Shown here: positions 1-6,120 of the stretch, piece after piece
Layout: each line of letters opens with the position of its first letter
Position numbering within the stretch: position 1 is the first letter of the stretch
Source of the DNA: Anaerolineales bacterium
GTDB taxonomy: Bacteria > Chloroflexota > Anaerolineae > Anaerolineales > Villigracilaceae
Length of the DNA: 6,290 nucleotides
Direction of reading: 5' to 3'
Assembly: GCA_025056515.1 (NCBI GenBank)
Contig: JANWWB010000175.1
Coordinates: 1 to 6,290 of the forward strand
The notes under the pieces: generated by a model
The model's input: only the letters and a program-made list of their open reading frames with translations
Database searches by the model: none
Told to the model about the DNA's origin: nothing
Made by a program: the position numbers and the translations under genes

Positions 1-2
1 TC

Positions 3-128
3 TCTCGCTGTCCGGTCGCCTTACAGTGTGCGTTGAAGTTGTTCGTGTTCGCTTTCCATCGCAGACAACTTTATAAGCAGCAGTTCCCGGCTTATCAGGC
101 ACATATCAAAGACTTCATCAACCCATGA
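3..128 (+). CDS. C-terminal fragment of an unrecognised protein, possibly an IS transposase
   Basis: An open frame runs in from the left edge and stops at TGA 126-128, giving 41 residues; the start lies outside the window. The tail is basic and aromatic, with HRRQLYKQQFP followed by AHIKDF, and has no membrane segment. This style resembles the C-terminal ends of some DDE-type IS transposases, an impression from memory rather than a domain match. A possible terminal repeat (GTAGGCACTCCC) begins two bases after the stop, as in compact IS elements where the transposase gene runs almost to the right end. It could instead be the end of an ordinary host gene or a chance open frame. The presence of an open frame is seen; its identity is inferred and weak. 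Confidence 0.4.
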   Translation, partial: SRCPVALQCALKLFVFAFHRRQLYKQQFPAYQAHIKDFINP

Positions 129-129
129 T

Positions 130-141
130 GTAGGCACTCCC
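130..141. repeat. possible right terminal inverted repeat of an IS element
   Basis: GTAGGCACTCCC lies two bases after the stop of the fragment at 3-128. Read inward it is GGGAGTGCCTAC, the kind of G-rich 12-mer that often ends IS elements. The matching left end and any target duplication would be outside the window, so this cannot be confirmed here. If real, the insertion ends 16 bp before the -35 box of the reductase gene. Confidence 0.25.
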
Positions 142-156
142 ATAAACACAAATACA

Positions 157-185
157 TTGTCTTACAAGCGCAAGCACGCTATAAT
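157..185 (+). promoter_or_regulatory. sigma70-type promoter of the reductase gene
   Basis: A -35 box TTGTCT (157-162) is followed by a 17-bp spacer and a perfect -10 box TATAAT (180-185). Transcription would start near 192, leaving a leader of about 27 nt before the ATG at 219. A short inverted pair, TTGT...ACAA, overlaps the -35 box and might be an operator half-site, but it is too short to argue for strongly. This is the only convincing promoter for the gene in the window. Confidence 0.75.
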
Positions 186-218
186 CGGCACGCAATTTTT
201 GGAGTTTGGGAGAAGCGC

Positions 219-1562
219 ATGTCGTTGAACCATATGGTTGCTGTAATTGGAGCCGGCCCGGCCGGTCTTTTTGCGTCCCGCAAGCTTGCCGAAGCAGGTG
301 TACGCGTCGCATTACTTAATCGTGATATCAAACCAGGCGGTCTGGCGGAATATGGTATCTATCCGGATAAATACAAAATGAAACAGGGCTTGCGAACCCA
401 ATTTGCCCAGATTCTGAAATATCCGAATCTTGAATACTTTGGCAACGTAACCGTATGCTCCTCCGAATCGCTTTCGTTGGAAGACCTTCTAGCATCTGGT
501 TTCCATGCGGTTCTGGTTACTACTGGGGCACAAGGGACAAAATGGCTACGTCTGCCCGGCGAAAACTTACCCGGTGTTTACCATGCTAAAAACATTGTCT
601 TTCATTACAACAAACTCCCCCCTTTTAGCCAGAAAAAATATCTGATTGGGCAACGCGTGGCATTGGTCGGCGCAGGAAATGTCATGTTGGATATTGCACA
701 TTATCTTGTACGGGAGCGAAAAGTAGAAGAAGTGATCATTGTCGTCCGGCGCGGTCCCTTTGAAGTCAAGTTTAGCCGGAAGGAAATGGAATACGTGGCC
801 GCCAACCTTGACCTAGAAGCACTCGATGCCGAACTTGAGCGCATTCGTCCTCATTTAGAAGCAATTGGTCAAGATCCCCAAAAGGCACGCGCATTGCTAA
901 CCGAGTCCCTTCCTAAAGCCCTGCCTCGCGTTTCGGAAACGCGATTGCGTTTCGAGTTTCTCTCTTCACCGGTGCGGATTATGGGTGATTGGATGAACGG
1001 GGTCAGCGGTCTGAAAGTGGAAGAGAACAAGCTGGTGTTGCAAGATGGTGCTATCAAGGCGCGTGGGACCGGGGTATCGCGCATTATCCCAGCTGATACC
1101 GTCATCTTTGCCATCGGCGATACGGTCGATCGCAATTTCTGCCTGCCAGTTTATAATGATGGATATGCTGTTTCTCCAACACCTCGTTTTCCGGTGGATG
1201 GCATTTCCTTCGAGGCCTACGATTACGAGACAGGTCGTCCCTTGGAGGGAATCTTCCTGGCCGGCTGGGCGCGGCAGGCCAGTTATGGTCTGGTAGGCTA
1301 TGCTCGTAAAGATGGCGAGTTAGCTGCAACAGCCATCCTGCATTACCTTCAGACACTCCCTGCCCCTACGGATGTTGAAGAAAAGTTCGCCCGTTTCTGC
1401 AACCGTCTCATGGAGACACATAGCCGAGTCATCACAAAGGGGATTCTTGAGCGCTTAGAAAAAGCCGAGCAAGAGGAAGCCCGACGTCGCAACTTACCCC
1501 TGTTCAAATTTGAGACAAACGAAGAGATGTTTGCTGCCGTTGGTCTGTCACAGAGAGAATAG
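219..1562 (+). CDS. FAD-dependent ferredoxin/adrenodoxin-type NADP reductase
   Basis: A 447-residue soluble flavoprotein that moves electrons between NADP(H) and, by family, a ferredoxin. Residues 8-35 form the FAD Rossmann fold with GAGPAG at 11-16. GGLAEYGIYP at 40-49 matches the GGL.RYG.AP segment of adrenodoxin reductase and GltD-like proteins. TTGAQG is at 101-106. The NADP Rossmann motif GAGNVMLDIA is at 151-160. VRRGP at 176-180 carries Arg177 and Arg178, and with Glu189 these keep the spacing I recall for the NADPH-contacting residues of mycobacterial FprA. AIGD is at 298-301. GW at 349-350 and Gly357 fit the C-terminal FAD/NADP signature. Length is typical for the FprA/adrenodoxin reductase group. 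The ATG at 219 is preferred over Met6 because GGAG (209-212) sits 6 nt upstream. There is no iron-sulfur domain or GltB partner nearby, so a free-standing ferredoxin reductase fits better than a glutamate synthase subunit. The electron partner and direction are inferred. Confidence 0.85.
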   Translation: MSLNHMVAVIGAGPAGLFASRKLAEAGVRVALLNRDIKPGGLAEYGIYPDKYKMKQGLRTQFAQILKYPNLEYFGNVTVCSSESLSLEDLLASGFHAVLVTTGAQGTKWLRLPGENLPGVYHAKNIVFHYNKLPPFSQKKYLIGQRVALVGAGNVMLDIAHYLVRERKVEEVIIVVRRGPFEVKFSRKEMEYVAANLDLEALDAELERIRPHLEAIGQDPQKARALLTESLPKALPRVSETRLRFEFLSSPVRIMGDWMNGVSGLKVEENKLVLQDGAIKARGTGVSRIIPADTVIFAIGDTVDRNFCLPVYNDGYAVSPTPRFPVDGISFEAYDYETGRPLEGIFLAGWARQASYGLVGYARKDGELAATAILHYLQTLPAPTDVEEKFARFCNRLMETHSRVITKGILERLEKAEQEEARRRNLPLFKFETNEEMFAAVGLSQRE

Positions 1563-1581
1563 AGCCGAGACAAGAAAGACG

Positions 1582-1770
1582 GCGTTATACCTGATGCTGG
1601 ATAAGAGTAGGACTTGAGAGAACCACCTTGAAGTATCCTGCAAAAAGCGCAACGTAACCCGTATAAGCGGGTTTAATGAGTCAAGAAGGCTGAATTGCAA
1701 GCCGTGGTTCCCCAAGGTGCCAAGTGCGCACTGCGCCGCACGTGTTTGTTAGGCAACCGCCGGTATACGC
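1582..1770 (+). ncRNA. candidate structured RNA or mRNA leader, family not recognised
   Basis: This lies in a 259-bp stretch without an obvious gene between the reductase and the small membrane protein. Hand folding gives a nested set of helices. P1 pairs 1582-1591 with 1762-1770 (about 9 bp, one bulged T). P2 pairs GAACCAC 1620-1626 with GTGGTTC 1704-1710. Inside P2 are hairpins AACCCG/CGGGTT (1656-1661/1668-1673) and GGCT/AGCC (1688-1691/1700-1703). P3 pairs GGTGCC 1716-1721 with GGCAACC 1752-1758 (one bulged A) and encloses GTGCG/CGCAC (1724-1728/1737-1741). I compared it by eye with SAM, cobalamin, TPP, c-di-GMP, lysine, T-box, SRP and tmRNA signatures and found no match. It could be a leader of the gene at 1822, a 3' UTR of the reductase, or a free ncRNA. 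A 7-bp helix is expected about once by chance in this length, so only the closed nesting is suggestive. Confidence 0.35.
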
Positions 1771-1810
1771 AAGAGATTGCTTCGCCTTCCTTGGTCCTTC
1801 CCATCCAGAA

Positions 1811-1815
1811 AGGAG
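1811..1815 (+). promoter_or_regulatory. ribosome binding site deciding the start of the small membrane protein
   Basis: AGGAG is 6 nt before ATG 1822. It favours that start over an in-frame TTG at 1777, which has no comparable site and would add 15 basic, non-conserved-looking residues. Two TCCTT copies just upstream (1788-1792 and 1795-1799) could each pair with AAGGA at 1810-1814. Confidence 0.7.
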
Positions 1816-1821
1816 CGCCCT

Positions 1822-1971
1822 ATGACCCCCTTTTCGTTATTCATTATTAGTGCCTTTGTCGTCCTATTTGGTTTTTTGACCTTTTTGCCTCTACTTATCG
1901 CTTCTCAAGAAGAGGAGAAAAATCAAGAAAGCCTCTCATCTCCCTCTTCGACCGGCTCCTTGTTTGCCTAA
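1822..1971 (+). CDS. 49-residue single-span membrane protein, function unknown
   Basis: A small protein with no family I recognise. Residues 4-27 are strongly hydrophobic (FSLFIISAFVVLFGFLTFLP and onward), enough for one membrane helix. They are followed by an acidic patch (EEEK, 30-33) and a Ser-rich tail ending in SLFA. There is no clear signal-peptidase site, so it is likely a membrane-anchored miniprotein with a short polar tail; orientation is not evident. Support for being a real gene: a good ribosome binding site at the right distance, an ATG start, a clean membrane-protein profile, and a strong hairpin terminator 9 bp after the stop. No clear promoter was found just upstream, so it may be read through from the reductase gene or driven from within the structured region. 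Short length and lack of homologues known to me keep confidence moderate. Confidence 0.6.
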   Translation: MTPFSLFIISAFVVLFGFLTFLPLLIASQEEEKNQESLSSPSSTGSLFA

Positions 1972-1980
1972 ATGATTGAG

Positions 1981-2011
1981 CAGACCCCGCCCATCTTGAC
2001 TGCGGGGTCTG
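1981..2011. terminator. bidirectional hairpin terminator between convergent genes
   Basis: CAGACCCCGC (1981-1990) pairs perfectly with GCGGGGTCTG (2002-2011), a 10-bp stem with an 11-nt loop. On the plus strand it is followed by a T/C-rich run, with no pure T tract; on the minus strand by CTCAATCATTT. It serves the small membrane protein on the left and the cyclase operon on the right, whose stop codon is only 6 nt away. Confidence 0.85.
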
Positions 2012-2017
2012 TTGTCT

Positions 2018-3736
2018 CTACTCTTTCATCCCCAAAATTTCCCAAACTTCAACCGGTTGAGTTTTGCCCTTAACCTGAAGCGGGCGATAGGGGCGTGCCC
2101 GGACATAGTCTTTGACTTTTTGATAAGCCTCATCTGTGATCAAAATCTGCCCTGGGGACGCATTTTCCTGGACCCGTTTGGCCGTATTCACCGAGTCGCC
2201 GATGGCCGTATATTCCAATCGCTTTTGAGTTCCAATCCAACCTAAAACGGCTTCCCCATAATGAATCCCCACCCCAAAGGAGAGATGTGCTTCGGCTGGT
2301 AACTCTGTATGGAGTTTTTCCACAGCTGCTGCTAGGTCCAGAGCGGCTCGAACGGCGCGCAGAGTATGGTCCGGCTGGGGAACGGGCGCATTGAACCACG
2401 CCATGACTGCATCTCCGAGAAACTTATCCACTGTTCCTTCGTGAGCTAGCACGGCTTCAGCGCCGGCAGCCAAATACCGGTTCAGCACAGCAACCAAGTC
2501 TTCTGGCGAATGCTTTTCACTGTATGCAGTGAAACCGCGAATATCAGCGAACAGAATCGTAATCTCAACGCGTTGACCGCCGATTTGTAATTGATCCGGA
2601 TCGATTTGGCCCAGAATTGCTGGGCTGACCATCCGTTCCAGCAAACGGCGTTGCGCCTGAAGCTTTTTCTGCTCGGTCAGGTCATCCACCACAATCGCGA
2701 TGCCTTGCGTGGTCTGGTCGGCATCTTTGAGGGGAGAGAGATTGAGCCTCCAATCAAGCGCGCCGCGTTGCGGATGACGCTGTGAAATCTCTAGGCCGAT
2801 GATTGGCTCTTTTCTTTGTAAAACCGACTTCAGATGCGGCTGTATCTCCTGCGCCACCTCCGGCAAGGCTTCATCAAGGCGGCGTCCTAACAGGTCTGTC
2901 ATCGAACGACCAAGGATATGCTCTGCCGCACGATTACATAACACGATTTGCTCCTGTAGATCGGCAGTGATCACGCCACTAGCAATGGAAGCAAAAACAT
3001 TATCCATCAGGTTTTTCAATTCAGTCACTTCATCTAAGGTACGGCGCAAGGAAGCAAACAAGCGGGCATTTTCAATAGCAATCGCTGCTTGATCGGCGAA
3101 GAGCGATAATAAATCGCGTTCACTTTCATCGAAAATACCGCTTTGGAAACGGTTATCGGTGTAAATGACCCCGATAATTGTCTCCTTAAGCTTCAAAGGA
3201 ACGCATAGAATCGAGCGGAGATTATGAACAACGATGGAATGATGACTGCCAAAGCGGGGGTCTTCCAAGGCATTGGTGGTCAGGATGGGTTCACCGCTAT
3301 CGAGGACGCGTTGAATAATCGAGCGGCTAACTGCAAAATCTTCTTCTTTGATTGTTTCCTGCTCCCAGTTACGCGCAATCCGCGTAATCATCTTGCCTTC
3401 GGGATCTCGCAGCATTAAAAAGGCGCGTTCGGCACCGGTCAATTGGATAATTGTATCCATAACCAGTTGCAACACTTCATCCACTTCCAGCGTGGAGTTA
3501 ATCAAACGCGCTGTATCCCCCAAGGCTAGCAATCCTGCTCGTTCCTGAAGCACAAGTTTTGCCTGTCGACTGTTCTCGTGCAGGGCGCGTTCCAAAGCTG
3601 AGAGGTTTTCATAAATATGCGAGGGGAGTGGCGCCTTGAGAGCCTGCAAATCGAGGCGCAACCTGGCAACCATTTTTTCAAGTCCTAGCAACTGTTCGAC
3701 CAAAGGATAAGTTTGTTCAAAAACCGTGTTTTCCAT
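2018..3736 (-). CDS. class III adenylate cyclase with GAF and PAS sensor domains
   Basis: A 572-residue cytoplasmic protein that should make cAMP from ATP under control of its sensor domains. Residues 1-70 are helical and probably coiled coil. A GAF domain covers about 83-226, ending in AIAIENARLF, with a loose NKFDE-like stretch (N195, F202, D203, E204). A PAS domain covers about 240-355, followed by a linker helix. The cyclase domain is about 385-562. Metal-binding aspartates are Asp398 (FADIRGFT) and Asp442 (LGDAVMAWF). Lys438 and Thr510 occupy the base-recognition positions and favour ATP over GTP. Asn517, Arg521 and Lys556 supply the transition-state contacts, so the active site looks complete. 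The ATG at 3736 is chosen because AAAAGG lies 7 nt upstream on the minus strand and it follows the previous stop by 25 bp; a TTG at 3793 would overlap the upstream gene. No membrane segment or HAMP domain is seen. The signal sensed is unknown. Confidence 0.9.
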   Translation of the reverse strand: MENTVFEQTYPLVEQLLGLEKMVARLRLDLQALKAPLPSHIYENLSALERALHENSRQAKLVLQERAGLLALGDTARLINSTLEVDEVLQLVMDTIIQLTGAERAFLMLRDPEGKMITRIARNWEQETIKEEDFAVSRSIIQRVLDSGEPILTTNALEDPRFGSHHSIVVHNLRSILCVPLKLKETIIGVIYTDNRFQSGIFDESERDLLSLFADQAAIAIENARLFASLRRTLDEVTELKNLMDNVFASIASGVITADLQEQIVLCNRAAEHILGRSMTDLLGRRLDEALPEVAQEIQPHLKSVLQRKEPIIGLEISQRHPQRGALDWRLNLSPLKDADQTTQGIAIVVDDLTEQKKLQAQRRLLERMVSPAILGQIDPDQLQIGGQRVEITILFADIRGFTAYSEKHSPEDLVAVLNRYLAAGAEAVLAHEGTVDKFLGDAVMAWFNAPVPQPDHTLRAVRAALDLAAAVEKLHTELPAEAHLSFGVGIHYGEAVLGWIGTQKRLEYTAIGDSVNTAKRVQENASPGQILITDEAYQKVKDYVRARPYRPLQVKGKTQPVEVWEILGMKE

Positions 3737-3743
3737 TGCCTGA

Positions 3744-3749
3744 CCTTTT
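3744..3749 (-). promoter_or_regulatory. ribosome binding site of the cyclase gene
   Basis: Read on the minus strand this is AAAAGG, 7 nt before the ATG at 3736 and inside the 25-bp gap after the transglutaminase stop. It decides the start and supports co-transcription with independent translation of the second gene. Confidence 0.65.
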
Positions 3750-3761
3750 ACTCTCTTATTA

Positions 3762-6113
3762 TCACCGATTTTGTGCTCCAAAAGATTGTGCAATTTTCAT
3801 AAGACACCGCTTCCCAGTTTCTCTCTGCAATTTGCGTTCAAGGATGCGTGCTGTTTGCTGAAGATCTTCCGGCAAGCTGACCTGAGGTGCATAGAGCGCT
3901 TGTTGATAGACCTCCAATAGACGAGCAACCTCCTGACCGGCTTCAGGAAACCGAATCGTAAGTCGGGCAACGGCTTCAGCGGGTGTCCAGGCCGATGTCA
4001 AGGGTTCTCCCAAGCGGTGCAAGCCTTGGTACACCACGAAGAAAGCGCGTTCGACCTCGCTTAAACCGGCCCACCAGGCCATGCGTTCTAACCAAGGTGG
4101 TGCAGGCAATCTCCTTTTCCGTAACCAGTTGTAGACCAAAATGGGCATAGGAGCATTGAACATCGCACGAGTTTTCTGATAAGCAGTTTCAAACATTCCG
4201 GTCAGATATGCCCAAGCAACTAAACCGATTGTAACCAGACTCAATCCAAACAGAATCGTCAACATCAGCAATGTATCCGAAGCGTAACGAGAGACCGAAG
4301 GCAAAGGCGTAGACTCTTCTTCCAAGGCTGCGACATTGCTTTCCTCCTCGCCTCTCAATTCTTCAAATGTGGGTGTCTTTTTCAGGGTTGAGGCAGCAAC
4401 TTGCTCTGCAATAGGATAGAAAATCGCCGGCTGAGCAGAGGTCGGCTCAAATTCCACCCATCCAATCCCAGGAAAGTATACTTCTGGCCAAGCGTGTGCA
4501 TCCCGTTCGCGAATGACATAACGCCCCGAACGATATTCTCCGGCGATATATCCCACTGTTAGTCGTGCGGGAATCCCCAAAGAGCGCAGGAGCAGCACTT
4601 CTGCCGTTGCATAGTAATTGCAGAAACCGGCACGATATTCCAAAAGAAACCAAGCAATAGGATCTCGATAAGCAGGAACAGGGGGGAGCGAAGTGGTATA
4701 GCGAATCGTCTCCCGCAGATAGCGGGTCACGGCTAGCGTTTTGTCATAGGGCGTCTCAGCTGAGGCCGTAATCTGTCGGGCTAAATCTGATAAGGCTGCT
4801 GGAAAATCGTCCGGCAACTGTAAGTAACGTTCAATAACCCAGGTTGGATATGCCTCGCCTGCAGCGCGCAACTGTTCTTCAAAGATTTTCTGTCGAAGTC
4901 CTTGGGTGGTATATTTTTCACCAGGGGAAAGAGGAGTATCGAGCAAGAAGCTAATCGGTTCGCGGCGTTCAGCATCAATCAAGATATACTCCAATTGCGA
5001 GAAACGGCTGACCCACACAGGACGATTCGGCGTGGCCAAAACATTCACCGCTTCAGAACCGACAGTAAAAACATATTGCTGTACCTCTCCTGCTCCGGCG
5101 GGCAAGAGCAAGGGAGCACTGCTTGGCGAAAACTTCGTCAGCGCTGCTGTGCCGACGCGCCAAAAACCGTCTTGGTAGACTTCATAGGAACGAACGCGTA
5201 TGTATCTTTCCCGTGTTCCCGCCGGTCCTTCCACGTAAAAAAGCACAACGTCTGACTTAGACACCTGTTGTCCCAGAGGCAATGTCCGACCGTATAGGGA
5301 ACGAACAGCCGCACCCCGCGTGTTCAAGCTTGCAGTGATATTTTTCCAAGCTTTATTGTTTTGCCACCTTTGAGACCAGGATTGTCGCCACTCTTCCAAG
5401 AAGGAGAGAGGCTGCCGAGGAGTTGGCGCTAACCAGGCAAGGAGGACAAGCGTTGCTGCTGAGACCATCAAGGTTAAAACCATCTCCGATTGAGCTTCTG
5501 CCGAGGAAATCAAGCGGCGCGCTTGCCACAATAAGCGATGCGCGAGGTAAACATGGCGTCCAAGCAGGAGCAAGGCCAAAATCAGATACGTTGCAAAAAA
5601 TGCTAGCCTTTGGTCGCGCGTGGCATCAAAGTTATGAATCAACGACAAAGCAAGTGCAGAAGGGACAAGCGCCACACCAAGGTTCCTAAAGCGCCCCCAA
5701 GCATAACCAGCATAGAGGCCGAAAATCCAAAAGCCGAGTGTAAAGCCAAGCAGAAACAAAAACGAGTCATGCAGCGGCCGGTTCGCTGCTAGGGTCTGAA
5801 AAGAAAGGAAAAGCCGGTCCGATAGACGGATGTATCGCTCCACCCATTCTAAATTGGGATATAGAACGGCTGCCAGAATCAAGGGCAAAAGAACCCAAGT
5901 ATAGGCTGCTGAAAAAAGGTAAATGGCTGCTCGGGAATAGCAACTGTAACCCAACGCTACCCCAAGCACGACACCCAAAAGAGCGAATAAGAGGCAAAGT
6001 TCCAAGCCGGGAATCCATTCTGTCTGTATCAGGCGGAATGCTGCGACGAGCAGGAGACCTGTCAAAAGTCCAATGCTCGCGAGATCGGCTTGTTTTTGAG
6101 ACGCGCGATTCAT
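3762..6113 (-). CDS. TgpA-like membrane transglutaminase (DUF3488/DUF4129 type)
   Basis: A 783-residue integral membrane protein with an extracytoplasmic transglutaminase-like domain. About seven hydrophobic segments fill the N-terminus (roughly 12-27, 35-58, 63-84, 116-137, 144-160, 168-187, 210-229), as in TgpA_N/DUF3488. The transglutaminase core covers about 445-560: Cys498 in AGFCNYYAT, His540 in RDAHAWPEV, and Glu556 in GWVEFEPTS at the place of the usual triad Asp. One more membrane helix is at about 612-636, and the cytoplasmic tail (640-760, with TPAEAVARL) fits DUF4129. Domain order and length are normal for the family. The substrate is unknown; TgpA is essential in Pseudomonas aeruginosa, and relatives are taken to act on envelope proteins. 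The frequent MoxR and DUF58 neighbours are absent here. The ATG at 6113 has no Shine-Dalgarno, and the promoter position suggests a leaderless message. It is the first gene of an operon with the cyclase. Confidence 0.88.
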   Translation of the reverse strand: MNRASQKQADLASIGLLTGLLLVAAFRLIQTEWIPGLELCLLFALLGVVLGVALGYSCYSRAAIYLFSAAYTWVLLPLILAAVLYPNLEWVERYIRLSDRLFLSFQTLAANRPLHDSFLFLLGFTLGFWIFGLYAGYAWGRFRNLGVALVPSALALSLIHNFDATRDQRLAFFATYLILALLLLGRHVYLAHRLLWQARRLISSAEAQSEMVLTLMVSAATLVLLAWLAPTPRQPLSFLEEWRQSWSQRWQNNKAWKNITASLNTRGAAVRSLYGRTLPLGQQVSKSDVVLFYVEGPAGTRERYIRVRSYEVYQDGFWRVGTAALTKFSPSSAPLLLPAGAGEVQQYVFTVGSEAVNVLATPNRPVWVSRFSQLEYILIDAERREPISFLLDTPLSPGEKYTTQGLRQKIFEEQLRAAGEAYPTWVIERYLQLPDDFPAALSDLARQITASAETPYDKTLAVTRYLRETIRYTTSLPPVPAYRDPIAWFLLEYRAGFCNYYATAEVLLLRSLGIPARLTVGYIAGEYRSGRYVIRERDAHAWPEVYFPGIGWVEFEPTSAQPAIFYPIAEQVAASTLKKTPTFEELRGEEESNVAALEEESTPLPSVSRYASDTLLMLTILFGLSLVTIGLVAWAYLTGMFETAYQKTRAMFNAPMPILVYNWLRKRRLPAPPWLERMAWWAGLSEVERAFFVVYQGLHRLGEPLTSAWTPAEAVARLTIRFPEAGQEVARLLEVYQQALYAPQVSLPEDLQQTARILERKLQRETGKRCLMKIAQSFGAQNR

Positions 6114-6120
6114 AGGTTTG

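Noticed and set aside
1662..1667. TATAAG as a -10 box for the small membrane protein
   Set aside because: The best hexamers 16-18 bp upstream match TTGACA at only about 3 positions, and the element lies in a hairpin loop.
1656..1674. Intrinsic terminator of the reductase gene (AACCCG/CGGGTT hairpin)
   Set aside because: The stem is only 6 bp and is followed by a single short TTT run, so it is weak as a terminator; it fits better as a part of the larger fold.
1641..1758. GTTAGGC (1748-1754) as the right core site of an integron attC
   Set aside because: No matching GCCTAAC-type left core with paired L and R boxes was found 60-130 bp upstream, and there is no integrase gene or cassette array.
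1716..1758. SAM-I riboswitch, because GGTGCCAA and GGCAACC both occur
   Set aside because: In SAM-I riboswitches GGCAACC comes before GGTGC.AA; here the order is reversed, and the rest of the consensus is missing. The two segments are better explained as pairing with each other.
1777..1821. TTG 1777 as the start of the small membrane protein
   Set aside because: ATG 1822 has a well-spaced AGGAG, while the TTG has none, and the extra 15 residues put basic residues and prolines before a clean membrane helix.
3737..3793. TTG 3793 as the start of the cyclase
   Set aside because: It would overlap the end of the transglutaminase gene by 32 bp and lacks a ribosome binding site; ATG 3736 has AAAAGG at 7 nt.
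4902..5792. Plus-strand open frames inside the transglutaminase gene
   Set aside because: They lie opposite a long gene with clear domains and catalytic motifs, have no recognisable protein features, and are expected shadows.
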